Of a stretch of DNA of 64,000 nt, positions 44,028-56,356 are shown in pieces; the first letter of the stretch is position 1, and every line of letters starts with the position of its first letter. Location: positions 18,722,001-18,786,000 of the forward strand of contig OX485804.1 in the NCBI GenBank assembly GCA_950295325.1. Direction: 5' to 3'. Under the pieces are notes generated by a model. It was given only the letters and a program-made list of their open reading frames with translations, did not search any database and was not told the DNA's origin. Both the position numbers and the translations under genes were made by a program. The DNA comes from Polytrichum commune. Taxonomy: Eukaryota; Streptophyta; Polytrichopsida; Polytrichales; Polytrichaceae.

Positions 44028-44713
44028 CAGTAACCTCTCGCTTAAGTACACATCCGTTTAAGTACGCATTTTTTAGCAAAAAAATTAGGGTTCAAGATTT
44101 CTTAGTTGAATATGTCGTGAATCGTCATTTGGCGTAAGTTTTGAAGTTTTTTTTTGCGTTTGGCTTTGAGGTCGACCGCTCGGATCTTGGTCTGAAATGA
44201 TTCAAATGATTTCTTAAGGCCATCAAAAATTTCCTCTGCTTCTACTTCAAGGCAAAGCAGCCAATCCTCGATGTCAAGAACCCGCTTATAAACATAGTCA
44301 AAACCCTAGAATATAACTCCGTTTTCTAAACCAACATTCAGTTCCTGAGTGTTAACATCGCCTTCACTAACGATGTACTCTCGGGCTAGAGCCCTTTTAC
44401 TCGGAGTATTCGTTATGTTAAGCTTCAAGATGATTTCGCAACGTTGATGCTCATTGAGACGCTTTCCGTTTGGTTTCTTCGACATTGTATTGAAACACAA
44501 GCGATTTGGGAAACCTTAAACCCTAAAGTACACACCTACCGGCTATAGTGAAACACAAGCGATAGCGATTTGGGAAACCCTAAATCCTAAAGTACGCACC
44601 TACCAACTATAGCGAAACACAAGCAATTTGGGAAACTCTAAAGTACGCACCTACTAGCTAAGTACGCACAAACTGGGCAGGTTCAAGTTGCGTACTTAAG
44701 CGGGAGGTTACTG
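44028..44713. mobile_element. pogo/Tigger-like element with transposase remnant
   Basis: The ends are CAGTAACCTCTCGCTTAAGT and the inverse GTACTTAAGCGGGAGGTTACTG, with TA at 44026-44027 and 44714-44715. The inverted repeats match with one difference over about 22 bases. The minus strand carries the N-terminus of a pogo-type transposase. About 60-base tandem units around GTACGCACCTAC repeat three times near 44,530-44,660. The size (686 bases) makes it an internally deleted, non-autonomous derivative. Confidence 0.9.
44306..44485 (-). pseudogene. N-terminal DNA-binding domain of pogo-like transposase
   Basis: The frame from the ATG at 44,485 reads MSKKPNGKRLNEHQRCEIIL, continues with PSKRALAREYIVSEGDV and ends at 44,306. 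The pattern L-x2-HQR-x-EIIL followed by S-x-RALAREY-x-VS is the helix-turn-helix of CENP-B/pogo/Tigger transposases, which binds the element ends. The frame stops shortly after; the next segment toward 44,100 has further coding-like sequence with stops. The DDE catalytic domain is missing. Confidence 0.8.
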
Positions 44714-44715
44714 TA

Positions 44716-45780
44716 CTTCATGTTTTATCACTAGCTCATTTTAAGATAACTCCAGTTAATACAACCAATCGGAGCGAACCTAGGTTAGTGCAAACCTAAC
44801 ATCACTTTCTTACACTACTCGCATCCATATGCGGATATCTTAATTTTTTTGCCACCCATATATTGATTGTTCATGATCGTTTCAAACACAATTGTTTCAT
44901 TTTGTTCAATGCCGTGTTATCTAATTGTTTTATTATTTTAGCAATACTAATTAACTAACATTAGTTTCATTCCTAACAACTTACTTTAAATTTTAGTAGA
45001 TCATGAGCCTCAACGCAAATAATAAGCGGTTTGGGTGGTTCACATATGGAAAATATAAATAATTTGTTCTGAAAATTTTTGACTCAAAATATATGAAATT
45101 AAGATTAAAAAAATATTATGTGAAGAAAAAAACCAGTACAATAAATTTTATAATTAAAATTTTATAAAATAATAATGGTATAATCTTTTAAATTCCAGAA
45201 AATACATAAAATGGATATTAAGTTTATATCATAATATTATCCATGTATATATGAATCTTACAATATTTTATTTTGAGTGGGATGTTGATTAAATTACTAG
45301 GTGATTATCTTAAAGATAAAATAATCAACTTCAAGGTCCCCAATAAAATGTACTATGGAACTAAAGTGTTGTTAACAATTCTGTTGAAAATAAGACGTTT
45401 TATGTCATTGAAATTGAGAGTTGTAGCATGAATGAAACTATCTTCATCACATTGCATGCCACAAACAATACAAAATATAATATAAATGCTTGCAGTTATA
45501 ATATTGTCCATGCTTTTAAATTTGATTATCATTTGCTTAAAATCGATGCAAATTCACTCTAAAAAATGACCTTTATTCGCCTTGTATTCTTTGGCATGAC
45601 TCTTGTACTTAGAAACCAAGTTAATGATTGCTCTATTGTATATAAATCTTATGTTGAGTGATATTTTTTTGACATTAGATTTCAGAACAAAAAGTGAACT
45701 TTGACATGAAAGATGTTCATCATGTAGTTTCCAATTAAAATCAAGTAGAAATGATGACGATAATGATAGTTCTGAAGTAC
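44716..45780. other. very AT-rich intergenic DNA
   Basis: No supported feature was found. Confidence 0.4.
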
Positions 45781-46290
45781 AAGCACTGAGAAAACCGATA
45801 GTGGATAATCATAACCTGTCATTTATACAAATATTATACTTTCATTTATTGGTCTTAGTATTGGTGCTTAGTGTTAGATCTCTTTAGTGCTAGGTCGTCT
45901 TAGTGTTTGGTAATAGTTCTTAGTATTAGTGGTGGTCTTAGTATTTAATACTAGTATTAGCCTTTATTGTTATATCTTCGTCGTCGTTTATTTTTCATGT
46001 CATGGTCGCATTTGGTGGTGTATTGTTGCTGGCAACGCATTTCATAGTCCTAGTGGTAAGTCTTAGTGCTTAGTATTAGTGTTGGTTTTGATATTGGATT
46101 TGAGTATTGGTCTTACTACTTCTAATTAATGCTCCGTATTAGCATTGGTCATAGTGAAGGATCTTTGTGCTTAGTATAAGTGATGGGCATCAATATTGGG
46201 TTTTAGGTCTCGTTCTTCTTCTTTGTTATAGTCGCATTTAGTGATGTGCCATTGCTGGAAGTACATTTTATGGTGCTAGTAATCATTCTT
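45780..46290. repeat. low-complexity TTAGT-rich region
   Basis: Words such as GCTTAGTATTAGTG and GGTCTTAGTATT recur irregularly. This looks like a degenerate short tandem expansion. No coding frame is supported. Confidence 0.6.
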
Positions 46291-46379
46291 AGTGGTGGGC
46301 TCATAAAGGTAAGGATCTCTTCATTTGGACTTGACATGTAGAAGTTACGCCTATTAGTGTAAATGATGGTCATTTTGGA
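46290..46379. repeat. left-hand partial unit of the 183-base tandem array
   Basis: It contains AAGGTAAGGATCTCTTCATT and GACATGTAGAAGTTAC, matching the later part of the units at 47,330-47,815. It is cut by the solo-LTR-like repeat at 46380. Confidence 0.7.
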
Positions 46380-47323
46380 TGTCGCAACCCTTGCTAGCGT
46401 CCCTTAACTATCTTAATCATTTTCAAATTCTAGTAAGAGTCACGAGCGCTAACCCTTTGTATTCCGCCATGCAAATGATTAGCTCTCCATACCATAAACC
46501 TCTTAGTTCATAGGAGGTGAACCAACCTTCTCACTTTGCATTAGGGACTCTCCCCTTAATTGGCAACTCATAATTAAATGTAGATTTTCATCCATAAAAG
46601 TCCAATCTAAAATTGACCATCGCATTGCCAGAGCAACACTACAACAACTCGTACCATACTAGGCAACTATACCCCCACGTTGGGCCAACACCCATGAAGG
46701 CGGTGTCGTTTGGCATCGAGTGGGTTCGACGGGCCAGGCCACCTCACCAATATAAGCATGTTGGACTTTGGGCAAGGCCCTTACCCCCACCGTCAAGAAA
46801 TCTTTTGTCTCTTTACTAAGAGTTGGGGCCAAGTAGACATTTTTCTTTAGCCTCTGGGGTTAGAAACTCCCAGCAGCTTCAGACCATCATAATTTTTTCC
46901 TTTGGTCATTGATGTAAATGCCGATGCACTTCTAATCTGGCCCATGCGGGCAAGTATTGAGAAAAATTATGCATGTTTAAATCTCGGCAGTCTTGTGAGC
47001 CACTCCCAGGCCATTGCTATCTCAGAGGGCTATCCCAAGATAACGTCCCACTCAAATTGTCATATTTTCTAGTTCAACCCTCCAATTAAGGAGTTCTTGA
47101 GCATTTTAGAATCCGCATGCCGTAAGCTACGCAAAGCTTATGGGCTTATCTTCGTGACTCTTAGCATCTATGGGTGGGAGGCATTCCCAATGTCCGGGAC
47201 CCTCACCTACACTAGGATTACTTGGACTCTCTCACCAACAACACCACAAGTTTTGGGTGTCACTATGGGGTCTCCGTTGTGCTCATGGTGTTTTGGGCAC
47301 TCATCACAGAGAGGTGCGTGATA
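46380..47323. repeat. solo-LTR-like repeat, copy 2, inserted in a tandem array
   Basis: This is a direct copy of 42564-43520 with many substitutions. The flanks are TTGGA (46375-46379) and TGGGA (47324-47328), one difference in five. Array sequence lies on both sides in register, so this block inserted into a pre-existing tandem repeat. Confidence 0.6.
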
Positions 47324-47815
47324 TGGGAGGTATGTCGTTGTCGACAATACTTTTTGAAGCCATATTTCATAGCCATTGTTTTTGGTTCCTTTGATATTTC
47401 GCAGGATTAATAAATTTGATGTGAGTTTTCCATGGATGTAAGGATCTCTTCATATAGACTAGGCATGTAGAAGTTACACCCATTAGAAGCAAGGGTGGTC
47501 ACCTTGGGAGTATATATGTCGTTGACGGCAATGCTTTGGTAAGTCATATTCCTTAGTCATTGATGTTTATTCTTTTAAGATTTTGCATTATTGGAAATCA
47601 TGATGTGAGTTTTTCCTAGAGGTAAGGATCTCTTTATTTGGACTAGGCATGTAGAAGTTAGGCCCGTTAGAGTCCATAGTGATTAGTTGGGGGGTTATGC
47701 CGTTGACGACAATGTTTTCTTAAGCCATATATCCTAACCATCATTTTTTGTTCCTTTGAGATTTTTCCGGATTGGTGATTCTAATGTGAACTTTACATAG
47801 AGGTAAGTAGTTGAA
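47324..47815. repeat. tandem array, unit about 183 bases, 2.6 units
   Basis: Unit starts are marked by ATG(T/C)CGTTG at 47332, 47516 and 47697. Each unit carries GGTAAGGATCTCTT-like and ACTAGGCATGTAGAAGTTA-like words. Units are clearly diverged, so the array is old. Confidence 0.8.
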
Positions 47816-50080
47816 ACTATGTTCTCCATTCATATGTTTGTTTTATTTTCTCAACTAATTCTAATCGTATATATTATCATTTATTTGCAAGTATTATTAT
47901 TATTTAATTCACTTCACGTGCATCTATCTTCTAATTGCCATATTTTGGTGTTGGAGAGTGATACAAAGTTTTTTGAGGAGGTTTTGAGACCCCTCAAAGC
48001 TCTTCTTTTAACCCTGCTTGCTAATGTTGGTGGGGTTTTCGTTGCACTTGACCTCAACAATGAATCGCCAATACTTGATGCCTCTCTTAAAGACTTATGT
48101 GAGTAATTTGTAACTTTACATTCATCAACCACTCAACTATTGTAATTTTTTCTCTCCATGTATGTTACTTATTGGGATTTTTTCGTGATGATTGGTAGTC
48201 ATATGAGTCTTCCGAGGTTTTCTTCACCACATTTTGAGCATTTGTGGTTTGCGAGAAGCCCTTCTGCTCATTTTACCCTCCCTCCATATGCAAAAGGCTT
48301 AGCTCAAGCGTATTGTAGTGTCATATATGACTCTTTGTAAGATTATTCATGTTGTCCTTGTTATGATACTTGTATAAAATCATACCTTGATTAAAGTGCT
48401 TTAAAATTGAACACACCTTGACTCCATTATATTTACTATTTGCTTTCATTTTGAATATGAAGTCTTAAATTCTTGTTTATACATTGTTGTTGTCTTAATG
48501 TTCCACGTATTCGTGCTCGCCTCACTCAAAGACAATGCAGGGGAGCTTAGATTTGTCCTCTTACCAATCCCTGGTAGTGGGCACTTCCACTTACACGTGT
48601 GAATGTCAGCCCCTTTCTAGGTACATGGAACATCATCGTCCCCATAGCACCAACAACACTTGGTTCAAACTTTGCTAAAATAATCGTTGATGAAATCATC
48701 TGCCAAGTGGTGGACCAACTTACTTGGGAAGCTTATATGGATGATGATCATTAACTTCTTCTTGACCTCTACTATTTGTGTTGACATGCTTCACCGCAAT
48801 TGTAAATAAACCTCATATGAAAGATTCTTCTAATGATCACTCACTCCCTGGGCTAACTTTTATGTTTTTTTAGTTGTGACCCTAACTTATGTTATTTTTC
48901 AAAGTACCCAGATTATCATTTATCACATTTACTTCAATTTTTTTTATATGTGACAACAACCCAAACTTGTATGACGTCATCTCATCTTTGTTAAAAAATT
49001 TATTTTAAGCTAATATTACCATATATATAGGCCCTTGTCACACAATTATTGAAATTTTGAAGAAATAAAGTTTCACTTTTGATGACTAAAAATTGAACTC
49101 ATTGCTCATTAAAGTATGCTCATTGCTCATGAAATTCTACTCATTGCTCCTATTATAGCAAACTTGGGGCAGACGATGGTGTTAGAGAGGGTTCTAGTGC
49201 AAATCTATTTTGGATTGCATTGTGCCACTATTGGTGCGAATCTAGAGGGGGTTGAGCTTGGGGATTAGGGTACCATTATTGGGTATAGACATGGAGTGTA
49301 GGTTTACATTATTAAAGAGGCTATATCAAGATTGTTGAGAACACTAATAATATGATTTGGATCATTGAGTAACAAAGAGTTGGTTTTCCCTTGTTTGTCT
49401 TGTATCCTCCCACCTCCATTGCGTGTGTTGTGTGTGGGATGCTTATGTTGTCTCGTTGCGGTGTTGTTAGGGTTGGTCTATGATTGTTTGCGTTGTTGGA
49501 CATCGATGGTGTGGCAAGTGGGCTTCTGGATCTATCTTGCTAAATGTGGTTTTCTTGTTTCACGTGCTTGAATCTTATGTTTCATTATGTTGCTTCTCTT
49601 CCTTCTGCACTTCAAGGTGTTGTGTTGATGCGGTTTTTGCAATTTTGTTGTTATGCGTGGAAGGGATTTGGGGTTGCTTCACATTTGGGTATGCTTTGTT
49701 TGTGCCTTTGTTGGAGCTCTTTTGTCGTGATCATGATCCTCGTTCCTCATTCCGCGGTTATCATATCATGGTTCATCACAATTAAACTTCCTCATGTGTA
49801 AGATAGGCTAGAGTGAGTGAGCGACTCAAGCTAAGCTTAAGCTTTCAAACAATATTCACCTCACATGTAATGACACAACATCTCTTGTCTCTAACAAAAT
49901 ATTGCACTTGAAGGTGACAACTCAATTGCCATAATACTTTGAAATGTGAGAGATTGTTGTTTTGTGTTTTGTCGTTGCTAAAATTGAGGGGCCAAACCCT
50001 AATTCACAACCCAAGGAATAGGGACCTATGACCCAGCTTCATGTGGCCCGTGAAGTGGACCATGTCGACCACTTACTGGG
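47816..50080. other. intergenic DNA with unrecognised short frames
   Basis: A + frame at about 47,930-48,106 reads a protein-like stretch (ILVLESDTKFFEEVLRPL) that could be a transposon-derived remnant. No domain was identified. The rest shows nothing supportable. Confidence 0.3.
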
Positions 50081-50084
50081 ACAA

Positions 50085-50325
50085 TAACAGTGTTGCAATT
50101 ACTATCACGTAAAAGTGACGTTTCATCCAAATTTGAATCATCTGTGACAATATTTCATCACAAGTTGATGACAAGAGAAGGTAGGGTTTTGGCTAATGGA
50201 TGAACTCATCCATCATCCATCGTCCATGACACTGTTTGTTCACCTATCATAAGAAGTGTCATCCGAAAAGTTACCATAGTGACATAAAATACCATATGTC
50301 ACTAAATATCATTTTTCGCAGAGTA
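50085..50325. mobile_element. internally deleted CACTAAATAT-type MITE
   Basis: It shares CATCCAAATTTGAATCATC, ATCATAAGAAGTGTCATC and the right-terminal GTCACTAAATATCATTTTT with the copies at 54446-54906 and 18,345-18,470. No clean left terminal repeat or TA duplication was found. Confidence 0.5.
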
Positions 50326-52790
50326 CTTGGGTGACACCAACTACTATAAACAATGAAAGTACCACTCCACTAACCGTACTTCTCTCAACGGACACACACT
50401 CAAAGTACCCCCTCCACCACCCACTAACTTCTATCAACACCGAAGCTTCCTTTGTAACCAGGCCGAATGTATAATTTGGTGGTAACTTAGTACAATCAAA
50501 CTCCAAAGTGCCGCCCATGTGGCAATGGGGTTAAGTGTTTCAAGGTGTGCCAAATTTAAAGCAAAATAGGAAAAACGTCTCAATTTGAACTGCATCCCTC
50601 TCCCACCAATTGCGAAGAGAGGGAATTATCACATACAAGCATACCTCTCATATATCCAACATAAAAAAAAACTCGACCCTCTATATGTTTGCCTCCAGTT
50701 CATCTCGAATAACCTTGAGTAGACAAGATCGGGATCTTTAGAACTAATTCCGGTGTCAAATCTACAAAATATGAAACAGTAACCTCCAGCTTGCATACAA
50801 ATTTCAGGGCTTTTATGTTGGATGAATTAGAGGTACACTCATATATGATAATTTCTTCTCTCCCTCTTCTGCGGCTTCCCAAACCTGACGTTGGTGGAAG
50901 TTGGAGAGGTGGAGCAAGAGTTGGAACAATTTTCACATCGGTGGAATGCTGATATCAACTTTTCTTTTCTATTCTTGGAGAATTTCGTTTCATTGTATTC
51001 GTGAATTGGAGTGAGTCGTTTGATTATGGATTCCATTCCGTGATGTGAATAATATGTTGTGAAGAAACTGAGAGTCGGTGATGTATGGGGTTTTGTAACT
51101 TTTTTCTTTCTCATCGGTTTGCCCTTCTTTGCAATAATTTGTGAAGAATCTTGTCATAAAAACCGTTTAATTTATAAGTGTGCCCAACAAGAGAAAGGGA
51201 CAGGGACAACAGGTTGTTCAGTACTATTTGTGATGTAGGAAGGAAGCATTGGAACATTACATATCATTCTGCTTGTGCATGTGAGTTGCTCCAATTTAAG
51301 TAGAAGGTTGCAATTCATGACCGACCCAGAGTTCAGAATCCTGCGATGTACATTGTGTGTTGCTTCGCCTAATTTTGGAATAATCTTGTAATTTGGAAGT
51401 GTGGAGAGAGAGAGAGAGAGAGAGAGATGTGTTCTGTAGAATTTATAGCTGCAGGTAGGTGAAAACCTGGTACGGACATTTTCGTTTGTGTAGCAGAATT
51501 TTGTGCAATCTTCTTCATATTGAGAAGCTCATGGAGGATTGAGATTAGACTACATGCTCAAGATAGGCACCATTCTAGGTTCAATATAAACGCCTGATTA
51601 TGTTAACAATAGGAGGGCATGTGTGATATTTCTAAGAGAAAAAATTCACTTTGACCTCTTAAGACTTTTGCGTCTGCACTCCAATTCTGAAACTTGGAAT
51701 GCCAATCTGAGTGATGCGCAATTGCTACCTGGATGACACCATTCCCAATGCGAACTAACAGTCATAATTGTTTGTGGAGTTGAACGATAGTGCCAAATAT
51801 TACCTTACCTTGGAGACCCAATCACTGGTGCATTATATACAAGTGCCTTAAGAAAGAATAAACTGGCCCTCGTGTCATTCCAGTTACTTCCTCCGCTTAA
51901 GTTATTTCTTACTCCAACTGGGGGGATGATACCGAGTAGCTGTCACAATTAGGGTAGCGTGGCCGCCGACTTTTCCTCCGACACTTCTTTCGATCCATAC
52001 ACGTCAAAGGTCCTCCAGCTCTTTCCACAACCACTGGCTGCACTAATATTTTATTGCGGAACGATCCCAAGCCAGAAATAAGCTTGAAGCCACCATACGC
52101 CCTAGAGTTGTGCATGTGCTAATTGTTTGTTGCTCTAAAATTCTGTCCACAAGTCCCAAGACCAGGGCCTCCTCTTGAAATCCTATCTCTTGAAATGGTA
52201 AGTTTCCTTATTTATTCTTAAACCGAATACACAACGTTAACGAGGGTTGGAAGTGTCGCGCTCCTATTTACAAGCTCTCCCAAAATTATGATTCCGGGAA
52301 TGGACATACCTTCCCGTGTTTTTCTGCCATGATTTCAACTGTCATAGACACCGAGGTATTACCGAATGACAGACTGGGCACTTAAATGAGTGAAGACCAT
52401 GCACAGCCAAAATACTGAAGATCGACTCCGATCTTTGAGTAATATGAAATAGTTCATCCAAATAACACCTAACATCAATACTTAGCTGCATAAGAGTTAA
52501 GAACAACTATACCTCGAAGTTGCACAAAACTTGTGAAGGACAGAAACGACGTACCAACTGCCACAAGATTCGCAATTACTACGCGGTAAGAGCACACTCG
52601 TTCTTGTTTAAGAGTACACAAGCAGTAGAGTGGCGCTCTCAAGCTTCCTATCATTTCAAAATCTTATTGTACGTCGTTCAATGCAAACGGCCAGTACGTA
52701 CAGCGAGACTTCATAAAAGTATAGGTGACAAATCTTGAGAAACTGGAAAGAATTTGAGAAGATCCATTCGGTTGTTACCATGCAACATGC
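50326..52790. other. intergenic DNA, nothing convincingly coding
   Basis: It contains a (GA)n run at about 51,406-51,428. Minus-strand open frames near 50,840-51,114 and 51,909-52,115 have no recognised domain. Confidence 0.35.
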
Positions 52791-52799
52791 CCACTAGGG

Positions 52800-54380
52800 T
52801 TAGGTGCTACCAAGATCCGTTACACTCGGTGGTACAAAAGAGGGAGGGAAATCTCTCAGATCCAAAGAACGAGAATCCTGCAGATCCAACACACTAGAAA
52901 GATGACATGTGAAGCCAACCGGAAAAGCAAAATAGAGAAGGGAATAACTCATCACGCTATTTGGCGATTCTTCTCGAATCTTGTCTGACACCACCGAAGA
53001 TGTTGTTAAGCAACTTTAGGATAATTATGTCAACGAGTAGCAAACAAGTAACCGTATATACTAACAGATGAAACAGCATTGACTTACGAGGTGGCAGCAG
53101 GTGATTGCAACGAAGAACGACACCGTCCATACACAGAACAACCTCTATGTCACAGTGTCCAAATACCTTACATCCACTCGACACACTGGCCTATCCATAA
53201 ATCCTAACCTTCACTAGGTTTAAAGTGTATACATAATCACTAGAAAGATACTCAATAGAAGAGACTGGTTTACTGCAGTTAGCAAATCTTGAGATAAAAT
53301 TAAAAGGAAATATATCTTACAACGCAGACTGGGAGGCCGAGATTTTTCATATAATTGATCCAGTGTTGTTCCGAATGCTGGAGGCAGAATTTGCAAATCC
53401 TTTGGAGTGTTCTGCAAGATAATAAAGAAAACGGTATTATGGCTAGTATTGAACGTTTAGGCCATCAATCTCACAAAATACTCCAAACTTATTGGAAGCG
53501 TGTGAGAACTTCGATGGCCATCCAAGAAAGGCATTGCCCAAGATAAGCACTGGATTCAATGCATGCGCCTCGGTAGGAGGGAGTTCTATCATTAACAAAA
53601 TCTACCAAGACTGAAGCTTACTGGTTCTGAGAGTGATCAAACAATGGTGACCTAGATCTGGCCTCGCAACACTCAGGCAATAGCGTAACATGAATCCTTT
53701 TGCGCACACTAAGGGTCAATGTCACAGATCAATCAAGCACGCCGTGAGGAAATCAAAACTTGGAGCATCCCCGTCTCCCGTACCAACGGGAAGACGTATC
53801 ACTTTGCAAATCGGATAGTGCAGGTAGCCTGCGCAGTCCTACGCTCCCTCAATCAAAGTAGGTATTTCTTAATAAACTTGCGACATTAACAATCAACTGC
53901 TCCTGGGCAGGGTCCTCAAATTTCCAGCACAAGAATCGAAAATATAACTGAAGTCATTCAAGTAGGAGGGAGGAACCTCAGGCCATAACTTAACTTCTAA
54001 GAATACAACGGTTGCATTCAATACTCAACAATCTTCAGGACACCATTCAAAACCCTTGCGACTCTACCCCGTCTCCACACCTAATACTGACGCAACGAAA
54101 CCCTAATACCCCAAAATATTACTACACGATAAAAGAGCTTGTGATTTAGAAGAGAAAGCAGTAGAGATCAAAACAGATGGTAGAGGCCTGGCATCAATTT
54201 ACATTCGCCGCCGACGTCACACCCTTCTTCTCTTGACGAGTCATGATGTACAACTCAAACCCCCGCCTCCATTTAGCCTGACCCCAATAAGCGATCCCCA
54301 GTAGGCTCCCGACGAGCTCCTCGTCTGTGCCTGGCCTATCCATGTCCCATTCGAGGGGCCAACTTGGTTCTGGCACCTCG
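52800..54380 (-). other. possible degraded or unrecognised gene, minus strand
   Basis: Three protein-like minus-strand stretches occur in sequence: WPLEWDMDRPGTDEELVGSL in 54,376-54,194 (ending VTSAANVN before a stop), LQILPPAFGTTLDQLYEKSR in 53,417-53,280 after a CAG acceptor-like site and before a GTAAGA donor-like site, and VFGHCDIEVVLCMDGVVL in 53,184-53,080 before GTAAGTC. A plant-leader-like TTAGGGTTTCG occurs between them. I recognise no family and cannot join them in one frame with confidence. They may be exons of one gene, unrelated remnants, or chance. Confidence 0.25.
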
Positions 54381-54445
54381 GTTGTGACACATGTTCACAC
54401 AGTATGGGTCAATTTGGGAACCTGTTAGGGGTCCCACTAAATGTA

Positions 54446-54906
54446 CACTAAATATTGTTATTTATAGTGTCACCAACTCTATTTGTCTTTCTCATTAGTA
54501 ATTGTAAACCGCCCATGTATTGTCACCAAAACTTAATGCAGATTTAGCATTATTTATCATTACTTGCAAAATAAATTAGGCATTATGGAGTTACAATGTT
54601 GCAAATAAATTTTGTCACTTACTAAGTGAGTTTTCATCCAAATTTCAGTCATTCATGACAATATTCCATTACATAAATGTTAGCATGCAAAATACACAAA
54701 ACATTTATTTCAATAATTGGCATAAATTTCATGCATTATGTCGCTGCACATTAACAACCCTGTAGAGCATGTGGGATTTTGGGAAGTGTATAAACTAAAT
54801 GTAAGTTGGGATAACATAACATGCAAACTTATTCATAATAAGTGTCACTATAGGACTTGCCACATTGACATAAAGTACTGTTTGACACTAAATACAATAT
54901 CTAGTA
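54446..54906. mobile_element. complete CACTAAATAT-type MITE, TA duplication
   Basis: The left end is CACTAAATATTGTTATTTAT and the right end read inverted is TACTAGATATTGTATTTAGT. TA flanks at 54444-54445 and 54907-54908. It is 461 bases, AT-rich and non-coding. It serves as the reference copy for the fragments at 15,090, 18,345, 40,808 and 50,085. Confidence 0.75.
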
Positions 54907-54908
54907 TA

Positions 54909-55560
54909 GCAATTAGTGTGAGTTAGGCACATCTTCATGTGCGAGGCAAGTCGATGAAAGCCGATACAATAAAATTGTGTAATAAATGTAGTGCGGGTCA
55001 TAATTTTGCATCCACAATTACGTTCGCAATATACTTCATACATATTGTGTTCACATCTTCCTAGTTACCAAATGTTTTGATATAGACAACCAATATTTCA
55101 TCATTGATTCACATGAAAACATTCTTGAATTCTACACTGAGAAGAATAATCACGTAAAACAAAATTATGGGGAGATGGTGAAGATAAAAAAAGAAAAATC
55201 AACCGGTCCTATATTCAAAGCCCTCAATTCGACTTTGCATAAACATGTTACTGTGGGTTTAAAATTGTCTCATCATACACTAATCACTCCAATGACATGC
55301 ATTTCAAACTTCAACAATATTTCAAAAGAGAAACTAAGGTCACATGTGCTCATGTGCCATACAAATAGCGATTCATAAATAGAACACATACATTATGTTC
55401 TTGTAGTTATGTACTTGGATGCTTCATATGTATGACAATGATGCATATGAATTGATGATGGATATGTCTTACCTTAGAGGTTGAATATGATGAAAGAACA
55501 TGCATAGGATTTGATTGTGGATATGTCTTACCTTAGAGGTTGAATATGACGAAAGCACCA
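54909..55560. other. AT-rich intergenic DNA, nothing recognised
   Basis: A short direct repeat, GGATATGTCTTACCTTAGAGG followed by TTGAATATGA, occurs twice near 55,460-55,550. Confidence 0.4.
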
Positions 55561-56356
55561 AATGTTTGAATGAAATCCATTGCAACTCACCCAGGTGGCC
55601 AAATACATGGTGGGCTCAGCCACGTGACGTGGGGAGTGGGGACCTGGGTCTTGGGACCCCAATCTCCAGCGCCTGCCTGCCTATGCCGGGGTGGGCACTT
55701 GCAGAAGGGGCAGCTGCACCCGTCCCCTTCGCTTCCCTTCCCTTTCCGTCGCCCGTCCGTCCCCAACCTTTCAGTATGCACTCTGCTTCAGTTTTCGCTT
55801 CTGCAGGAATAGCCGACGCCGAACAGGAGAGCAGCAGCAGCACTGCGATTGTCCTCCTTCGCATGCAATGCGGTGCGAGTGCGCTCGCAGGCATGGTTGG
55901 CAGGCGAATGTAACTTCCGCGCGTGTCGCTTTGGCGTCTGGTTGAGTGGTGAGTTTTTTTTTCTTCCGGGGATTGTGTGTTTGATTAGCGTTGTAGACGG
56001 GGGCGGGGTTGGCGTTCGGTTGGGGACTCCGTCAACGAGGAATCGCTGTGGGAATTGAGAGAGAGGTAGTTTTTGTGGCAGTGCGAAGGGGCGTGCGTGT
56101 TTCTTTTGGTTGGTGGAGGGGAGGAAATTGGTGCGCAAAGATTGATACTCACGTCATGTGGTGCGATTCGTTTGCAGGTTGGTGTTTTAATATTTAGATG
56201 CCGGCTGTGGAGCAGCTGTTTTTGCGCATGATCGAGGGCTGGAGGTCGTGGTAGAGTTGGCCGCTCGCAATGAGGTCTGCACGCGCACTATGAGAATGTG
56301 TGTCGGTTCTATATTTTGCCGTTGAGGTCTGGAATCGGGTGGAGGCTCCTGGTGCC
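55561..56356 (+). promoter_or_regulatory. GC-rich promoter and 5' leader of the DUF1639 gene
   Basis: Base composition rises sharply at about 55,600, directly upstream of the gene start at 56357. A GAGTG followed by GTGAGTTTTT at about 55,947 resembles a splice donor, so the leader may contain an intron. No clear TATA box was found. Confidence 0.45.

Noticed and set aside
42564-47323. The two 950-base repeats as the LTR pair of one element
   Set aside because: Copy 2 has array sequence in register on both sides and its own flanking duplication, so it inserted alone. The DNA between the copies has no retrotransposon features.
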